Source of the DNA: Thermoplasmata archaeon
GTDB lineage: Archaea; Thermoplasmatota; Thermoplasmata; Lutacidiplasmatales; UBA184
Length of the DNA: 64,000 nt
Assembly (NCBI GenBank): GCA_027306505.1
Contig: DAHUZP010000026.1
Location: 124,001 to 188,000 of the forward strand
Reading direction: 5' to 3'
Within the stretch, counting starts at the first letter, position 1. Each line of letters begins with the position of its first letter. The position numbers and the translations under genes are program-made. The notes beneath the pieces were generated by a model. The model ran no database searches, was not told the origin of the DNA, and saw only the letters and a list, made by a program, of their open reading frames with translations. Below are positions 8,581 through 17,412 of the stretch, piece by piece.

Positions 8581-9180
8581 TCAGCGCTCTGGCTCGCCGC
8601 GAAAGGCCACGGTCGCGGTTCCGCTCGGGGCCTCCCCCTCGACCCAGCGTCCGAGGAGGATCTCCCCGTGGACCACGGTCATGCGGCTGCGGAACCCCTG
8701 GGCGCCCAGCCCTCCCTCCTGCAGAGGGAGCTCGTCCCGGTCGACCTTGCGGAACCCGCGCGAGAGGAAGAGCCGTATCGAGGGCAGGTTGTCCTCCTCG
8801 GCCGCGGCCCAGACCAGACGGGCGCCTCGAGCTCGGAAGAGCTGGAGCGCATCGTCCAGCAGGAGCTTCCCGAGCCCTCGCCGCCGCTTCGAGGCCCCGA
8901 CGAACAGGTAGTAGACGTACCCGGCCTCGGGCGAGAGCTGCTCCAGCACGCTCGCTCCCGCCACCGCCCCTCCGTCCAGTGCGGCACGGACCCAGGTCGC
9001 TCGATGCAGCGTCCGCTTCGCGTGCCAGCGGTAGATGCCCTCGAAGGACTCCTGGAGCGCGGGGAGGGCCCGGTCGCGGTCCGTGCCTTCGAGTTCCACG
9101 ATCCGGAGCGCGCTGGAAGGGCCGCTCGGGAGCTCGGTCGTGCCCGTCCTCCCCGGAGAACTCCCTTGAAGAGGGGTCAC
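8581..9180 (-). CDS. GNAT family N-acetyltransferase
   Basis: 199 residues. An N-terminal flexible part (about 25 residues) precedes the GNAT fold. Motif A for acetyl-CoA binding is YYLFVGASKRRRGLGKLLLD (Arg-x-x-Gly-x-Gly type), followed by AAEEDNLPSIRLFLSRGFRK, the usual Asn and Gly-Phe region. Substrate cannot be told. The GTG start overlaps the moaA stop by four bases (GTGA), so translation is probably coupled to moaA. Ends 12 bp from the convergent surface-protein gene. Confidence 0.85.
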   Translation of the reverse strand: MTPLQGSSPGRTGTTELPSGPSSALRIVELEGTDRDRALPALQESFEGIYRWHAKRTLHRATWVRAALDGGAVAGASVLEQLSPEAGYVYYLFVGASKRRRGLGKLLLDDALQLFRARGARLVWAAAEEDNLPSIRLFLSRGFRKVDRDELPLQEGGLGAQGFRSRMTVVHGEILLGRWVEGEAPSGTATVAFRGEPER

Positions 9181-10241
9181 CCTCCAATCGCGTGCATCGC
9201 CCGCGGCTTGACCCACGTCTTCCTGAGGTCCCCCAGGTACTGGACGCCCGGGGGCTTGCGGCCGTAGACGGTCCGTATCCTCTCGGCGAGCTCCTCGTCT
9301 GTCGCGCCCGAGCGCATCGGTCCCCTCAGGTCGTTGAGCGTGCGGTCGAACAGGCAGGTGAGGAACATGCCGTCGGAGGTGAGGCGGACCCGATCGCAAT
9401 CGTCGCAGAAGGGTTCGGTGATGGGGGTGATGAGCCCCACCTCTCCCCGGCCGTCCGCGAACCCCCAGCGTCGAGCGGTGTCGCCGTCGCCCCTCCCGCG
9501 CAGGAGCAGGGGATAGCGGTCCCGGATCCGGGAGAGGATCTCCGCACCGCTCACGACCTTCGCCGGGTCCCAGGTCCCCCGGCCGTCGAGCGGCATGAAC
9601 TCGATGAAGCGCAGGGAGACGTCGCGCTCGCGCGCGAACTCCACGAGGTCGATGACCTCGTCCTCGTTGTATCCGCGTATCGCGACGGAGTTGATCTTGA
9701 CCGGGGTCAGCCCCTCTCGGCACGCCGCGTCGATGCCCTCCAGGACGCGCGACAAGGCGTCGACCCCGGCGATCGCACGGAACCGGTCCGCGCGCAGGCT
9801 GTGCAGGCTCACGGTCACGCCGTGCAGACCGGCCCTGCGCAAGGGCGCCGCCATCTCCGCCAAGGACCAACCGTTCGTGGTCATGTCCACCTCCTCCAGG
9901 CCCGGGATCCGGGTGAGCTGGCGGACCAGCTGGTCGACCCCCGGTCGCAAGAGGGGCTCTCCCCCGGTGAGCCGCACCCTGCGCACCCCGAGCGAGACCA
10001 ACACTCGGACCAGCCGCTCGACCTCCTCGAAGTGGAGAAGGTCCTCGCTCGGCAGCCAGTGCACCTTGCCCTTCGAGGGCATGCAGAAGAGGCAGGCGAA
10101 GTTGCACCGGTCGGTCAGGGAGACGCGGAGCTTGCGGGCGACCCGCCCGCGGGTGTCGATGAGCGGGGCGCGCAGGGAGGTGAGGGGCGAAGCCGGAAGG
10201 TCCCCCACGCGACCCGTACCGGAGCGGACCGTGCTACCCAT
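9177..10241 (-). CDS. moaA: GTP 3',8-cyclase (molybdenum cofactor biosynthesis)
   Basis: Radical SAM enzyme that starts molybdopterin synthesis from GTP. 354 residues. The SAM [4Fe-4S] motif CNFACLFC is at about residues 47-54, the LTGGEPLLRPG motif follows, and the second cluster is carried by FCDDCDRVRLTSDGMFLTC near residues 260-280. The C-terminus ends in Gly-Gly, the tail MoaA needs for activity. Residues 1-35 are an archaeal-type extension. No other moa gene is in the window. The GNAT downstream overlaps it by four bases, which may be incidental. Confidence 0.93.
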   Translation of the reverse strand: MGSTVRSGTGRVGDLPASPLTSLRAPLIDTRGRVARKLRVSLTDRCNFACLFCMPSKGKVHWLPSEDLLHFEEVERLVRVLVSLGVRRVRLTGGEPLLRPGVDQLVRQLTRIPGLEEVDMTTNGWSLAEMAAPLRRAGLHGVTVSLHSLRADRFRAIAGVDALSRVLEGIDAACREGLTPVKINSVAIRGYNEDEVIDLVEFARERDVSLRFIEFMPLDGRGTWDPAKVVSGAEILSRIRDRYPLLLRGRGDGDTARRWGFADGRGEVGLITPITEPFCDDCDRVRLTSDGMFLTCLFDRTLNDLRGPMRSGATDEELAERIRTVYGRKPPGVQYLGDLRKTWVKPRAMHAIGG

Positions 10242-10298
10242 GTGGGCACCAGGGTCCAGCGTGACCGGCCAGGGAGAGGATGAGGCTTTCCCGTGTCG

Positions 10299-10760
10299 TC
10301 ACCGGTCGCCAGGGAAGGCGTCCCGCAACGCCTCGGCGAAGGCCCGGAGCCGTTGCGCGGTCGAGCCGTCGCGGGGTCGAAGGAGGAGGAGGCGGGCGGG
10401 CGGCCCCGCCGCGAGGGGGAGCACGTTTCCCTCCGGGGGAGAGGGGACCGCCGGACCGAGGATCCCCACGAGCTCCGTACGGAGCTGGACCCCGCCTTCG
10501 CGCCGGCGCAGGACGACGAAGAAGAGGTGGCCCCACGGCTCCGCTCCCGCGCCTTGGACCCTTCGCAGGACGGAGACCTTCCAGGCGCGCGAACGCTCCG
10601 GCGAGGAGGTCTCCGCCTCCCAGAGCGGGCTGAGGTAGAGCCCCTCCTCTCCGAGTCGATGCTCGAGATCCGCGACGGCCACCCCGCAGGCGCGCTCGAA
10701 GTCGCCCTTAGCGTCGGAGCAAGCCCGCTCGAAGTCCTGGAGGTCCTCGCGCTCGGGCAT
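10299..10760 (-). CDS. Hypothetical protein
   Basis: 153 residues, soluble, not recognised. The N-terminus (about 1-35) is a charged amphipathic helix with three cysteines (ERACSDAKGDFERACGVAVA shows two). The middle alternates short beta strands (WKVSVLRRVQGAG, HLFFVVLRRR), and the end is helical (STAQRLRAFAEALRDAF). The alpha-beta-alpha layout is compatible with a small ligand-binding or adaptor fold. It lies 57 bp upstream of moaA on the same strand and could be cotranscribed. Confidence 0.55.
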   Translation of the reverse strand: MPEREDLQDFERACSDAKGDFERACGVAVADLEHRLGEEGLYLSPLWEAETSSPERSRAWKVSVLRRVQGAGAEPWGHLFFVVLRRREGGVQLRTELVGILGPAVPSPPEGNVLPLAAGPPARLLLLRPRDGSTAQRLRAFAEALRDAFPGDR

Positions 10761-10796
10761 GGTCGGACCCGCCGTCCTCCCGGCCGGCGCTGCGCT

Positions 10797-11654
10797 TCAG
10801 TAGAAGCGCCGCCGAGCGGGGGGTTCCGGCCGCTCGTTCCGGTGGTGCTGGTCGAAGGAGCCGCACGCATACCGGCACAGCCCGTCGCGGTTGGGCTCGC
10901 AGTGTTCGCAGTTCCTCTCCGCCGGTACAGCGGCACGGATGCGGTCCGCCCGGATGAGCGACATCGCGGCCTGGAGCCAGTCTCGCTGGGGCGCGCCATA
11001 GGGGACCTCGATCCACCCCTCCCGCTCTCCTCCCCCGGCCGCATCCCCGTAGTAGACCACGCCGAATCGCGGCGTCGCGCCCCACACGGCCTCCACGAGG
11101 CGGCACTCCGCTATCGCCTGTAGCACGTCGAAGAACCGGCCGTGATGCTCGTGGTACCCTTCCCAGAGGTGGGTCTCCTTGTACTCGACCGGGAACACCT
11201 GACCGTCACCCCGGCGGACGACAAGGTCCGGTCGGCCGGAGAGCCCCCAGCTGGGGTCCATGAGCGTCGCCCCGTGCTGACGGACGAACGCGTGGGCATG
11301 GCTCTGCTCCGGAGGGAAGAGGATGGGGAGCCCGCTCTCGTCCGGGTCCTGGTAGAGCAGAAGGTCGTGAATGCCGATGATCAGGCGACCGGGCTGGGCA
11401 TCCGCGCTCTCGCCGGGGGGAGGTGAGAGGGGGGAGTGTCCCGAGGGGGGCGTGCCTGTCGGGGTGAGGGGGAGCACGGCTTGGCCGGTCCGCCAGGAGA
11501 GGTGCTGCGCTCGGTGAAGCTCCATCTCGTGCGGGCACCGGAAGTAGGTCACGATGTCGTGGGGCGAGAGGTGCTCGACAGCGGGCGCTGGAGGCGCAGC
11601 CGGAACGGGGGGGATGGTCAGAGCGGAGGGCACCGTCGCGTTCGAAGCTTGCAT
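10797..11654 (-). CDS. Cas4-like PD-(D/E)XK nuclease with Fe-S cysteines
   Basis: 285 residues from the ATG before QASNATVP. Visible: a first cysteine in DIVTYFRCPHEMELHR (Cys 40), the nuclease core GRPDLVV (Asp 143) and FPVEYKE (Glu 157, Lys 159), and a C-terminal cluster CEHC (249, 252) with CRYAC (260, 264). This is the Cas4/Dna2-type arrangement of a RecB nuclease clasped by a [4Fe-4S] cluster. A Pro/Ser-rich insertion sits at about 65-90. No cas genes or CRISPR array is nearby, so it is a solo member, probably acting in DNA repair. A TTCATAA box lies about 30 bp upstream and a CCACGACGTGG palindrome separates it from the start. Confidence 0.75.
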   Translation of the reverse strand: MQASNATVPSALTIPPVPAAPPAPAVEHLSPHDIVTYFRCPHEMELHRAQHLSWRTGQAVLPLTPTGTPPSGHSPLSPPPGESADAQPGRLIIGIHDLLLYQDPDESGLPILFPPEQSHAHAFVRQHGATLMDPSWGLSGRPDLVVRRGDGQVFPVEYKETHLWEGYHEHHGRFFDVLQAIAECRLVEAVWGATPRFGVVYYGDAAGGGEREGWIEVPYGAPQRDWLQAAMSLIRADRIRAAVPAERNCEHCEPNRDGLCRYACGSFDQHHRNERPEPPARRRFY

Positions 11655-11790
11655 GCCACGACGTGGTGGTAAGGGGGTTATGAAGACCCGCTTCGAGTCG
11701 AACCGCTGGGGCCGATCTCCTGCGGGCCCCCCCCACCGCTCGGAGGCACGATGCGGCACCGTAGCCGGGCGTGATGGGTCCTGGAAGGTC

Positions 11791-12249
11791 CTAGCCTTTC
11801 GCGCGAAGGACCGACGCGGTCTTCGCGAGCTCGTCCGGGTCCGTGGGCTGGAGCTTGCTCACCCACCACTCGTTGAACGCGAGCTCGTCCGCTTGACGCC
11901 GAGGGACCACATGGATGTGCAAGTGACGGACGCTCTGCTCGGCCGCCGTGCCGCTCGCCACGAACAGATTGTTCCCCTCGACCTCGAGCACCTTGCGCAG
12001 CCGGAGGGCGACCCATCGGGCCACTTCGGTCATGTCGGCCCAGTCCTCTGGGGAGACCTCAGGGAGCTCCGCAGCGTGCGCCTTGGGAACCACCAGCGTG
12101 TGGCCCCAGCTCAGCGGGTGGATGTCCAGGAACGCCAGGCTCCGTTCGGTCTCGCGCACCTTGTGGGCCGGGACCGCCCCACGAACGATGGCGCAGAAGA
12201 GACAGGGGGCGGAAGAGGCCACGGGTCCTCCAGGTCCGTCGCTCCGCAT
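11791..12249 (-). CDS. HIT family nucleotide hydrolase/transferase
   Basis: 152 residues, the usual size. The zinc-type CLFC pair near the N-terminus, the SLAFLDIHPLSWGHTLVVPK strand-turn and the histidine triad RHLHIHVVPR are all present. HIT proteins cleave or transfer nucleoside phosphoramidates and dinucleotides. The tail WWVSKLQPTDPDELAKTASVLRA is typical of archaeal members. An ATG seven codons upstream is also possible. Monocistronic or cotranscribed with the nuclease 136 bp downstream. Confidence 0.9.
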   Translation of the reverse strand: MRSDGPGGPVASSAPCLFCAIVRGAVPAHKVRETERSLAFLDIHPLSWGHTLVVPKAHAAELPEVSPEDWADMTEVARWVALRLRKVLEVEGNNLFVASGTAAEQSVRHLHIHVVPRRQADELAFNEWWVSKLQPTDPDELAKTASVLRAKG

Positions 12250-12594
12250 GAAGCTACCGAGTGCGAGCACCGGTCACGACCCGTCCGATGGTCCCAACAA
12301 GAGCGCGGCTCGGGCCTGACCTCGGAGAGGTCCAACCCCACCTTCGGCAGGACCCCAGGCGCGGGTTCGACCCGGCGAAGGCCTTCGATCCCGGACCGGA
12401 TGTGCGCAAGCGAAGAGATCGTGGCCGCATAGGGTGCGGCCGAGATCATGGTCCCGGTCATGGGGGGCACCGTGGCCTCTCGCCCCTGGTCGCTCACGCG
12501 ACCGCCCGGGACCGGTCCTCGATCGACCGGGAGCCTTCCAGCCCGCAGCCCTGCCACCACCACGCAAAGGGGCGAGACCGTGGGGGGGCACCCT
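12250..12594. other. Intergenic stretch without a confident gene
   Basis: About 345 bp between the HIT gene and the exporter promoter. On the minus strand an ATG near 12461 opens a peptide beginning MTGTMISAAPYAATISS that looks protein-like for about 50 residues and then dissolves into the HIT gene out of frame. It may be a remnant of a lost gene. Nothing else is supportable. Confidence 0.4.
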
Positions 12595-12647
12595 AGTGCC
12601 TAACCGGCCGACACGATGTCCACTATCTTTAGTATTTATTAGGCACT
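12595..12647. promoter_or_regulatory. Exporter promoter flanked by 9-bp inverted repeat
   Basis: Perfect arms AGTGCCTAA (12595-12603) and TTAGGCACT (12639-12647) enclose 35 bp. The right arm overlaps the AT-rich TATTTATT (12633-12640), the best TATA box of the window, pointing to a transcript start near 12662. Regulator binding to the arms would cover the promoter, so this looks like an operator for the MMPL gene. Confidence 0.55.
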
Positions 12648-12686
12648 CGCCCAACCACGTCAGCTCCTCGAAGGCGGAGAGCATCC

Positions 12687-15323
12687 CTGTCGACGAAGGT
12701 CGACCTGCACCCGTGGGTGGTCGTCACAGCCTGGGCGATCTTCCTGCTGGCAGCGACCCCCCTGGCCTTGGAGTACACCCGCTCGATCGATTACGCGGGC
12801 AGCTCCTCCAACCCGGCCGGCTCGGAGTCCGCGCGGGCCCAGGCGCTCCTCGCGAGCGTCGCGCCGTCCCGTTCCACGCTCCTGGTCGTGGTCGACCAGG
12901 CCTCGTTGTCGGCGGCGGCGGTGGAGAACGAGACACTGGCGTTCCAAGGGGCCGTTGCGCAGGCTCGGGTCCCGTATGTCAACGGTTCCGTCTCGATCTA
13001 TACCAGCTTCGCCGCGGAGCTCGACGGGACCTTCGGGGCGGAGGTCCCGGTCGTACGGTCGCTCGACCGGTCGACGACCAATCTCACCCAGATGGTCTAC
13101 GGGTTCCCGGCCACCTTCCTCGCCGATTGGGAAGCCCGAGGGGCGTCCACCGCCGCGATCAATTCGAGCTACGCGGCCGCGAACGGGCCGGTCAACGGCT
13201 ATCCGGCCGCGGTCCGCGACTGGCTTATCGCGAACTACACCTCCACCACACCTGCCCCGAGGTTGGTGCAAGAGGCCGTCCAAGCGACCGCCCCTGGGTA
13301 CTTCCCTGTCAATCCCGCCCTGAACGTCACTTTGGCCCGGGCCAACGTCACAGATTATCTGGAGCAGGTTCCCGCGCTCGTCGCCGACCTTCTTCCGGCG
13401 TCGGGTGGCGGGCCCGTGCCTCTCCCGTGGATCGTCGCCGCGGCACAACCGGGGGACTTCGGGTCGAACTACCTCCGCATGTTCGGGCTCCTCGGGGCCC
13501 CGCCCGGGTTGCGTTCCGCGTTCGTGAGCCCAGACGGCTCGGTCTCTCTGGTGGAGGTGACCTTCACGGTCCCCGATGCGTTCCGCACCTCGGACGGGGT
13601 CTACCCTGCGCAGGCGGCGACGCCCACCATCCGCGCCCTCGCCGACCGGATGTTCCGGGCCCCGGTCTACGTCACGGGCGCGGGAGCGGCCGCCTATGAT
13701 GCCCAGCAGGTGACGGGAGCGAGCGGGGCCCTCTTCGCCCTCACGTTCCTGTTCCTGGGGATCGCGGTCGCGCTCACCCTCCGCTCGTGGATCGCCCCCC
13801 TGCTCACGCTGGTGCTGATCTCCGCCGGCACCCTGCTCGGCTACCTGGCGATCGAGCTCACCGGCCGTCTGCTCGGCAACGTCGACTTCACGGTGACCTA
13901 CACGCTCACCGCGGTCATCCTAGGCGTCACCACCGACTACGCGCTGTTCTACCTCTACCGCTACCGGGAGGAGCTCACGAAAGGCGCGGCACCCGACGCC
14001 GCCCTGGGGACGGCGAGCCAAAGCTCGCGCTTTGCGATCCTCGCGAGCGCGACGACCGTGGCCATCGGGCTAGGTACCCTCTCCCTCCTCGGCGACCTCC
14101 GCACCTGGGGGCTCGTCCTCCTCCTGACGGTCTTCGCGATCGGTCTTCTCGAGATCACCCTGCTGCCGGCGCTGATGCGGCTCCTCGGGCCCCGCCTCTT
14201 CATCCGTCGGTGGCTGAGGCCGGCTCGGCCCACGGAGCGGTCCTGGTTCTATCGGGCCGCCTCGGCCTCCGGGTCGCGGCCGCTCCTGGTCGTCATCCTC
14301 GCGGCCGCGATCGCGGTCCCGGCGGTCGTCGGCTTTCTCACGGTACCGACCTCCTACGACCTCAGCGGCGGCCTCCCCTCCGGTACCGGCAGCGCCCAGG
14401 GTCAGCTGCTCCTCGAGGCGCACTTCGGGGCGGACCTCCTCTACCCGATCGAGGTCATCGTTCCGGCGAGCCCAAGCTTCCTCGAGCCGAACGGATCGCT
14501 CTCCCCTTCGGTCGACCAGGTGCTGCCGACCGTGGCCGAGGGCTTGCTCCATCGTCCGGGCGTGACGGCGGTCGATGGGCCGTTCGTCGCGGGGAAGAAC
14601 CTGACCTCGCCGGCGAACGCGAGCGGTACCGCGAGCAACTACCTCCTTGACGATGGTCACTACGCCTACTTCCTGGTCTATAGCCTCTACGACCCGTACT
14701 CGCCCGCCGCCCTCTCGCTGGTCAGCTCGATTCGCTCGAACAGCTCCTACCTGGTGGGGGGTCTGACCTCGAGCGTCCTGGACCAGCAGGCGCAGAACAG
14801 CGTCGAGTACCCGGTCCTCGAGCTCTTGCTCACCCTCTTCATCGCGGCGATCCTGGGGATCGCTTTCCGCTCATCGTGGGTCCCGCTGATCTCGGTCTCC
14901 GGGGTCTTCCTCAGCATCGCCGTGACGACGGGCCTCCTCTACCTCCTTGCGGCCTACCTCCTGCACGCCCCGCTGCTCTGGTTGATCCCGTTGATCCTCT
15001 TCGTCCTGCTCATGTCGCTCGGGAACGACTACACGGTCTTCCTCCTTACCCGGGTCCGCGAGGAGCAAGCCCACCACGGCCCGTTCGAGGGGATCCGCCG
15101 GGGGATCGCCGGCAGCGGGGTGGTGGTGAGCGCCCTCGGGCTGATCCTCGCCGCCTCGCTCGGATCGCTTGCGTTGCAACCGATCTCGTTCCTGCAGGAG
15201 GTCGGGATCGCCTTCGTCATCTCGCTCGTGCTCGATACCTTCATCGTCCGACCGTTCTACTTCCCGGCGATGCTCACGCTCCTGGAGCGTCGCCGGGTGG
15301 CGCGCCGGGCCGGAACGCGCTAG
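12687..15323 (+). CDS. MMPL/RND-superfamily exporter
   Basis: About 878 residues with two homologous halves, each one TM span, a large extracellular domain, then five spans: the 12-TM MMPL/RND plan. The proton-relay-like GVTTDYALFYLYRYREE and GNDYTVFLLTRVREE segments mark span 4 in each half. Substrate could be a lipid, a pigment precursor or a peptide. Start is odd: no ATG, GTG or TTG lies in frame between the TATA box and a GTG at 12717 that would begin inside the first TM span. A CTG at 12687, preceded by GGAG seven bases away, gives a natural STKVDLHPWVVVTAWAIF N-terminus and is my choice. The B12 protein starts 11 bp after the stop. Confidence 0.85.
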   Translation: MSTKVDLHPWVVVTAWAIFLLAATPLALEYTRSIDYAGSSSNPAGSESARAQALLASVAPSRSTLLVVVDQASLSAAAVENETLAFQGAVAQARVPYVNGSVSIYTSFAAELDGTFGAEVPVVRSLDRSTTNLTQMVYGFPATFLADWEARGASTAAINSSYAAANGPVNGYPAAVRDWLIANYTSTTPAPRLVQEAVQATAPGYFPVNPALNVTLARANVTDYLEQVPALVADLLPASGGGPVPLPWIVAAAQPGDFGSNYLRMFGLLGAPPGLRSAFVSPDGSVSLVEVTFTVPDAFRTSDGVYPAQAATPTIRALADRMFRAPVYVTGAGAAAYDAQQVTGASGALFALTFLFLGIAVALTLRSWIAPLLTLVLISAGTLLGYLAIELTGRLLGNVDFTVTYTLTAVILGVTTDYALFYLYRYREELTKGAAPDAALGTASQSSRFAILASATTVAIGLGTLSLLGDLRTWGLVLLLTVFAIGLLEITLLPALMRLLGPRLFIRRWLRPARPTERSWFYRAASASGSRPLLVVILAAAIAVPAVVGFLTVPTSYDLSGGLPSGTGSAQGQLLLEAHFGADLLYPIEVIVPASPSFLEPNGSLSPSVDQVLPTVAEGLLHRPGVTAVDGPFVAGKNLTSPANASGTASNYLLDDGHYAYFLVYSLYDPYSPAALSLVSSIRSNSSYLVGGLTSSVLDQQAQNSVEYPVLELLLTLFIAAILGIAFRSSWVPLISVSGVFLSIAVTTGLLYLLAAYLLHAPLLWLIPLILFVLLMSLGNDYTVFLLTRVREEQAHHGPFEGIRRGIAGSGVVVSALGLILAASLGSLALQPISFLQEVGIAFVISLVLDTFIVRPFYFPAMLTLLERRRVARRAGTR

Positions 15324-15334
15324 CGAGAGGGGCG

Positions 15335-16183
15335 ATGGTGTTCCTTCGGATCAAAAGGGTCCGAGGCCGCGCGTATGCCTACCTCGTGGAGAACGTCTGG
15401 GACGCGGCCCGCGGCCAACCTCGACAGAAGGTCCGAGGCTACCTCGGGCGGCTCGAGCAGGTCCGCCCCGAGCAGTTGCCCGGGGTGCCCCCGTCGGCGC
15501 AGCTCCGGCGCTCTCTCGCTGACAAGCAGACGGTCGAGCGGCGGCGGGTCGAAGCCATCGTCGATCGTCACCGGCTCCGCATGACGGAGGGCCTGCTGTC
15601 CGGGGACCCCGCGCAGGTCCGCGACGCGGCCCGGGCCGCCCTTCGCGAGCTCGGAGAGGCCGAGTTCCTCCATCAGGTGCTCTCCGGGGCGATGCGGGAG
15701 CTCGGGCGACGCTGGGCTGACGGCCGGGCGACGATCTCTCAGGAGCATCTTGCGACCTCGATGGTCGTGGAGCTCCTCGCTCGAAGGGGTCGTCCAGGAC
15801 CCCCGAGGGGAGCGAGGGGGCCGGAGGTCGTGGTCTGTGTCCCGGAGGGGGAGTACCACACCCTCCCGCTCCTCTTCGCCGAACGTCCGCTGCAGGAGAA
15901 GGGGTACGAGGTCGTCAACATCGGCCCCTCGGCTCCGACCGGATCGACGGTCGCCTTCGTGCGGACCCGACGCCCCGTGGGCGTCCTCATCTCCGTCACC
16001 CAGCTAACGTGCCTCGAGCCAGCTCGCGAGCTCGCCCGCCGATTGCACCAGGTGGTCCCCGCGACCCGGATCGTCCTCGGCGGTCAGGCGTTCGAGGGAA
16101 CCGAGCGAGCGGTCGGCCTCCCGGGGGTCGAGGTCTGCCGGAGCTCCTTCGACCGCTGCCTCGCGGCGTGGCCCGACGCGTAG
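15335..16183 (+). CDS. CarH-like B12-binding sensor with novel N-terminal domain
   Basis: 282 residues. Residues about 80-150 form the four-helix B12-capping domain with the CarH/LitR signature W-x9-E-H (Trp 127, Glu 137, His 138). Residues about 163-280 form the Rossmann B12 domain with GEYH (His 175 as likely lower cobalt ligand), NIGPSAP, SVTQL and LGGQAF. In bacterial CarH a MerR helix precedes these domains; here residues 1-45 are a basic beta-type module (FLRIKRVRGRAYAYLVEN, then GQPRQKVRGYLGRL). The residue after Trp 127 is Ala, where Thermus CarH has the His that caps cobalt after light. Likely a light or B12-responsive regulator. It is cotranscribed with the exporter. Confidence 0.8.
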   Translation: MVFLRIKRVRGRAYAYLVENVWDAARGQPRQKVRGYLGRLEQVRPEQLPGVPPSAQLRRSLADKQTVERRRVEAIVDRHRLRMTEGLLSGDPAQVRDAARAALRELGEAEFLHQVLSGAMRELGRRWADGRATISQEHLATSMVVELLARRGRPGPPRGARGPEVVVCVPEGEYHTLPLLFAERPLQEKGYEVVNIGPSAPTGSTVAFVRTRRPVGVLISVTQLTCLEPARELARRLHQVVPATRIVLGGQAFEGTERAVGLPGVEVCRSSFDRCLAAWPDA

Positions 16184-16231
16184 ACCGACGGACATCCGCG
16201 GCTCTGCGCGCCCTTCCCCCGGCCGAGGACC

Positions 16232-17242
16232 CTACTTCCCGGAGCCCGAACGGAGGAGCCGGAAGACCCGACCCTCCAGGGGACGGACCGGATGTCCCCC
16301 GCGAAGGGCCGGGGCAGGGGAGCACCGCGCTCGCTCCGCGAGGGCGTCAGCGATGGCGCGGTCGAACCCCGTTCGTGCGGCCGGCAAGAGGTCGTGGATC
16401 CTTTCGTCCCGGCAGACCGCGTCGACGTACATCCCCTCGATCACGGGACGCGCGACGTCCGGTGAGACCTCCGTAATGTAGCCGACCCAGTGGGCGGAGA
16501 GCGCCGGAGTGAACCGCGGCAGGATCACGAGGCAGGGGGGACGGCGGAGCTCTTCCCCGATCCGAAGGAGCATCTCCGAGTATCGTAGCACGTCCGGTCC
16601 TCCGACGTCGAACGAGCTCCCCCGCGTGCGATCGTCACGACCACATCCGATCAGGAGGTCGACCAGGTCCGCGAGGGCGATCGGTTGGCACCGTCGGTCG
16701 ACCCATCGGGGGCAGATCATCACGGGCAGGCGCTCGACGAGCTGGACCATCATCTCGAACGACGAGCCCCCCGGGCCGATCACGATCCCGGCGTGGAGCT
16801 GGGTCACCGCCGAGGGGCCCGACCGCAAGATCCGGCCAACCTCGCGCCGGCTCGCGAGATGGATCGAGGCCGACGGCGCGTCGTCGCCGAGGCCGCCTAG
16901 GTAGATGGTCCGGTCCACGTTGGCGCGTCGGGTTGCCGCCACCACGCTCCTCGCGATCCGGGCGTCCACCTCCCGGAACCCGACCCCCGCTGGGCGGGGC
17001 CCCATCGAGTGGATGAGATAGTAGACCAGGGAGATGCCCGCGAGCGCGCGATCGAGCGCCGCCCCGTCGCTCGCCTCACCCTCGACGACCTCCACCCCGG
17101 GGGGAAGGAGCGCGCGGGCGACCTCCGGGCGCCGGGCGAGGACCCTTATCCTCACCCCCTCGCGGGCATACCCTGCGACCAGGGCACGGCCGACGAAACC
17201 GGTGCCCCCCAGGACCAGGACCTCGGCAGAGCGGGACACCAT
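16232..17242 (-). CDS. NAD(P)-binding atypical short-chain dehydrogenase
   Basis: 336 residues from the ATG before [17 protein letters not shown]. The Gly motif, LARRPE (possible NADP arginines), VYYLIHSMG and IYLGGLGDD match the DUF2867-type NAD(P)-binding proteins (YbjT/NmrA group) known from actinobacteria. Catalytic Tyr-Lys is not evident. The C-terminus ([25 protein letters not shown]) matches the SHWVxxxTP type segment of that group, which suggests a fused or truncated version without the polyketide-cyclase-like domain often attached. Convergent with the B12 sensor gene (48 bp). Confidence 0.75.
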   Translation of the reverse strand: MVSRSAEVLVLGGTGFVGRALVAGYAREGVRIRVLARRPEVARALLPPGVEVVEGEASDGAALDRALAGISLVYYLIHSMGPRPAGVGFREVDARIARSVVAATRRANVDRTIYLGGLGDDAPSASIHLASRREVGRILRSGPSAVTQLHAGIVIGPGGSSFEMMVQLVERLPVMICPRWVDRRCQPIALADLVDLLIGCGRDDRTRGSSFDVGGPDVLRYSEMLLRIGEELRRPPCLVILPRFTPALSAHWVGYITEVSPDVARPVIEGMYVDAVCRDERIHDLLPAARTGFDRAIADALAERARCSPAPALRGGHPVRPLEGRVFRLLRSGSGK

Positions 17243-17412
17243 CGGCGAGCGTAGGCCGTCCGGCTCGAAAAGGGGAACGACCGTCGATCCCCGGTCGACG
17301 CGTGGACCGCGCGGGGCCCGTCCGATCGCGCCTCCCGGGGCAGCTCCCATCGTGCCTGATAATTCAGATGAAACATAGGCACCCCCCTATCCCCCCCCTC
17401 CTGGGGCTGGCC

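Noticed and set aside
14876-15334. Upstream extension of the B12 protein through the exporter's 3' end
   Set aside because: The extension is antisense-like Arg/Pro/Leu noise in another frame of the MMPL gene; the ATG at 15335 directly precedes a conserved-looking domain.
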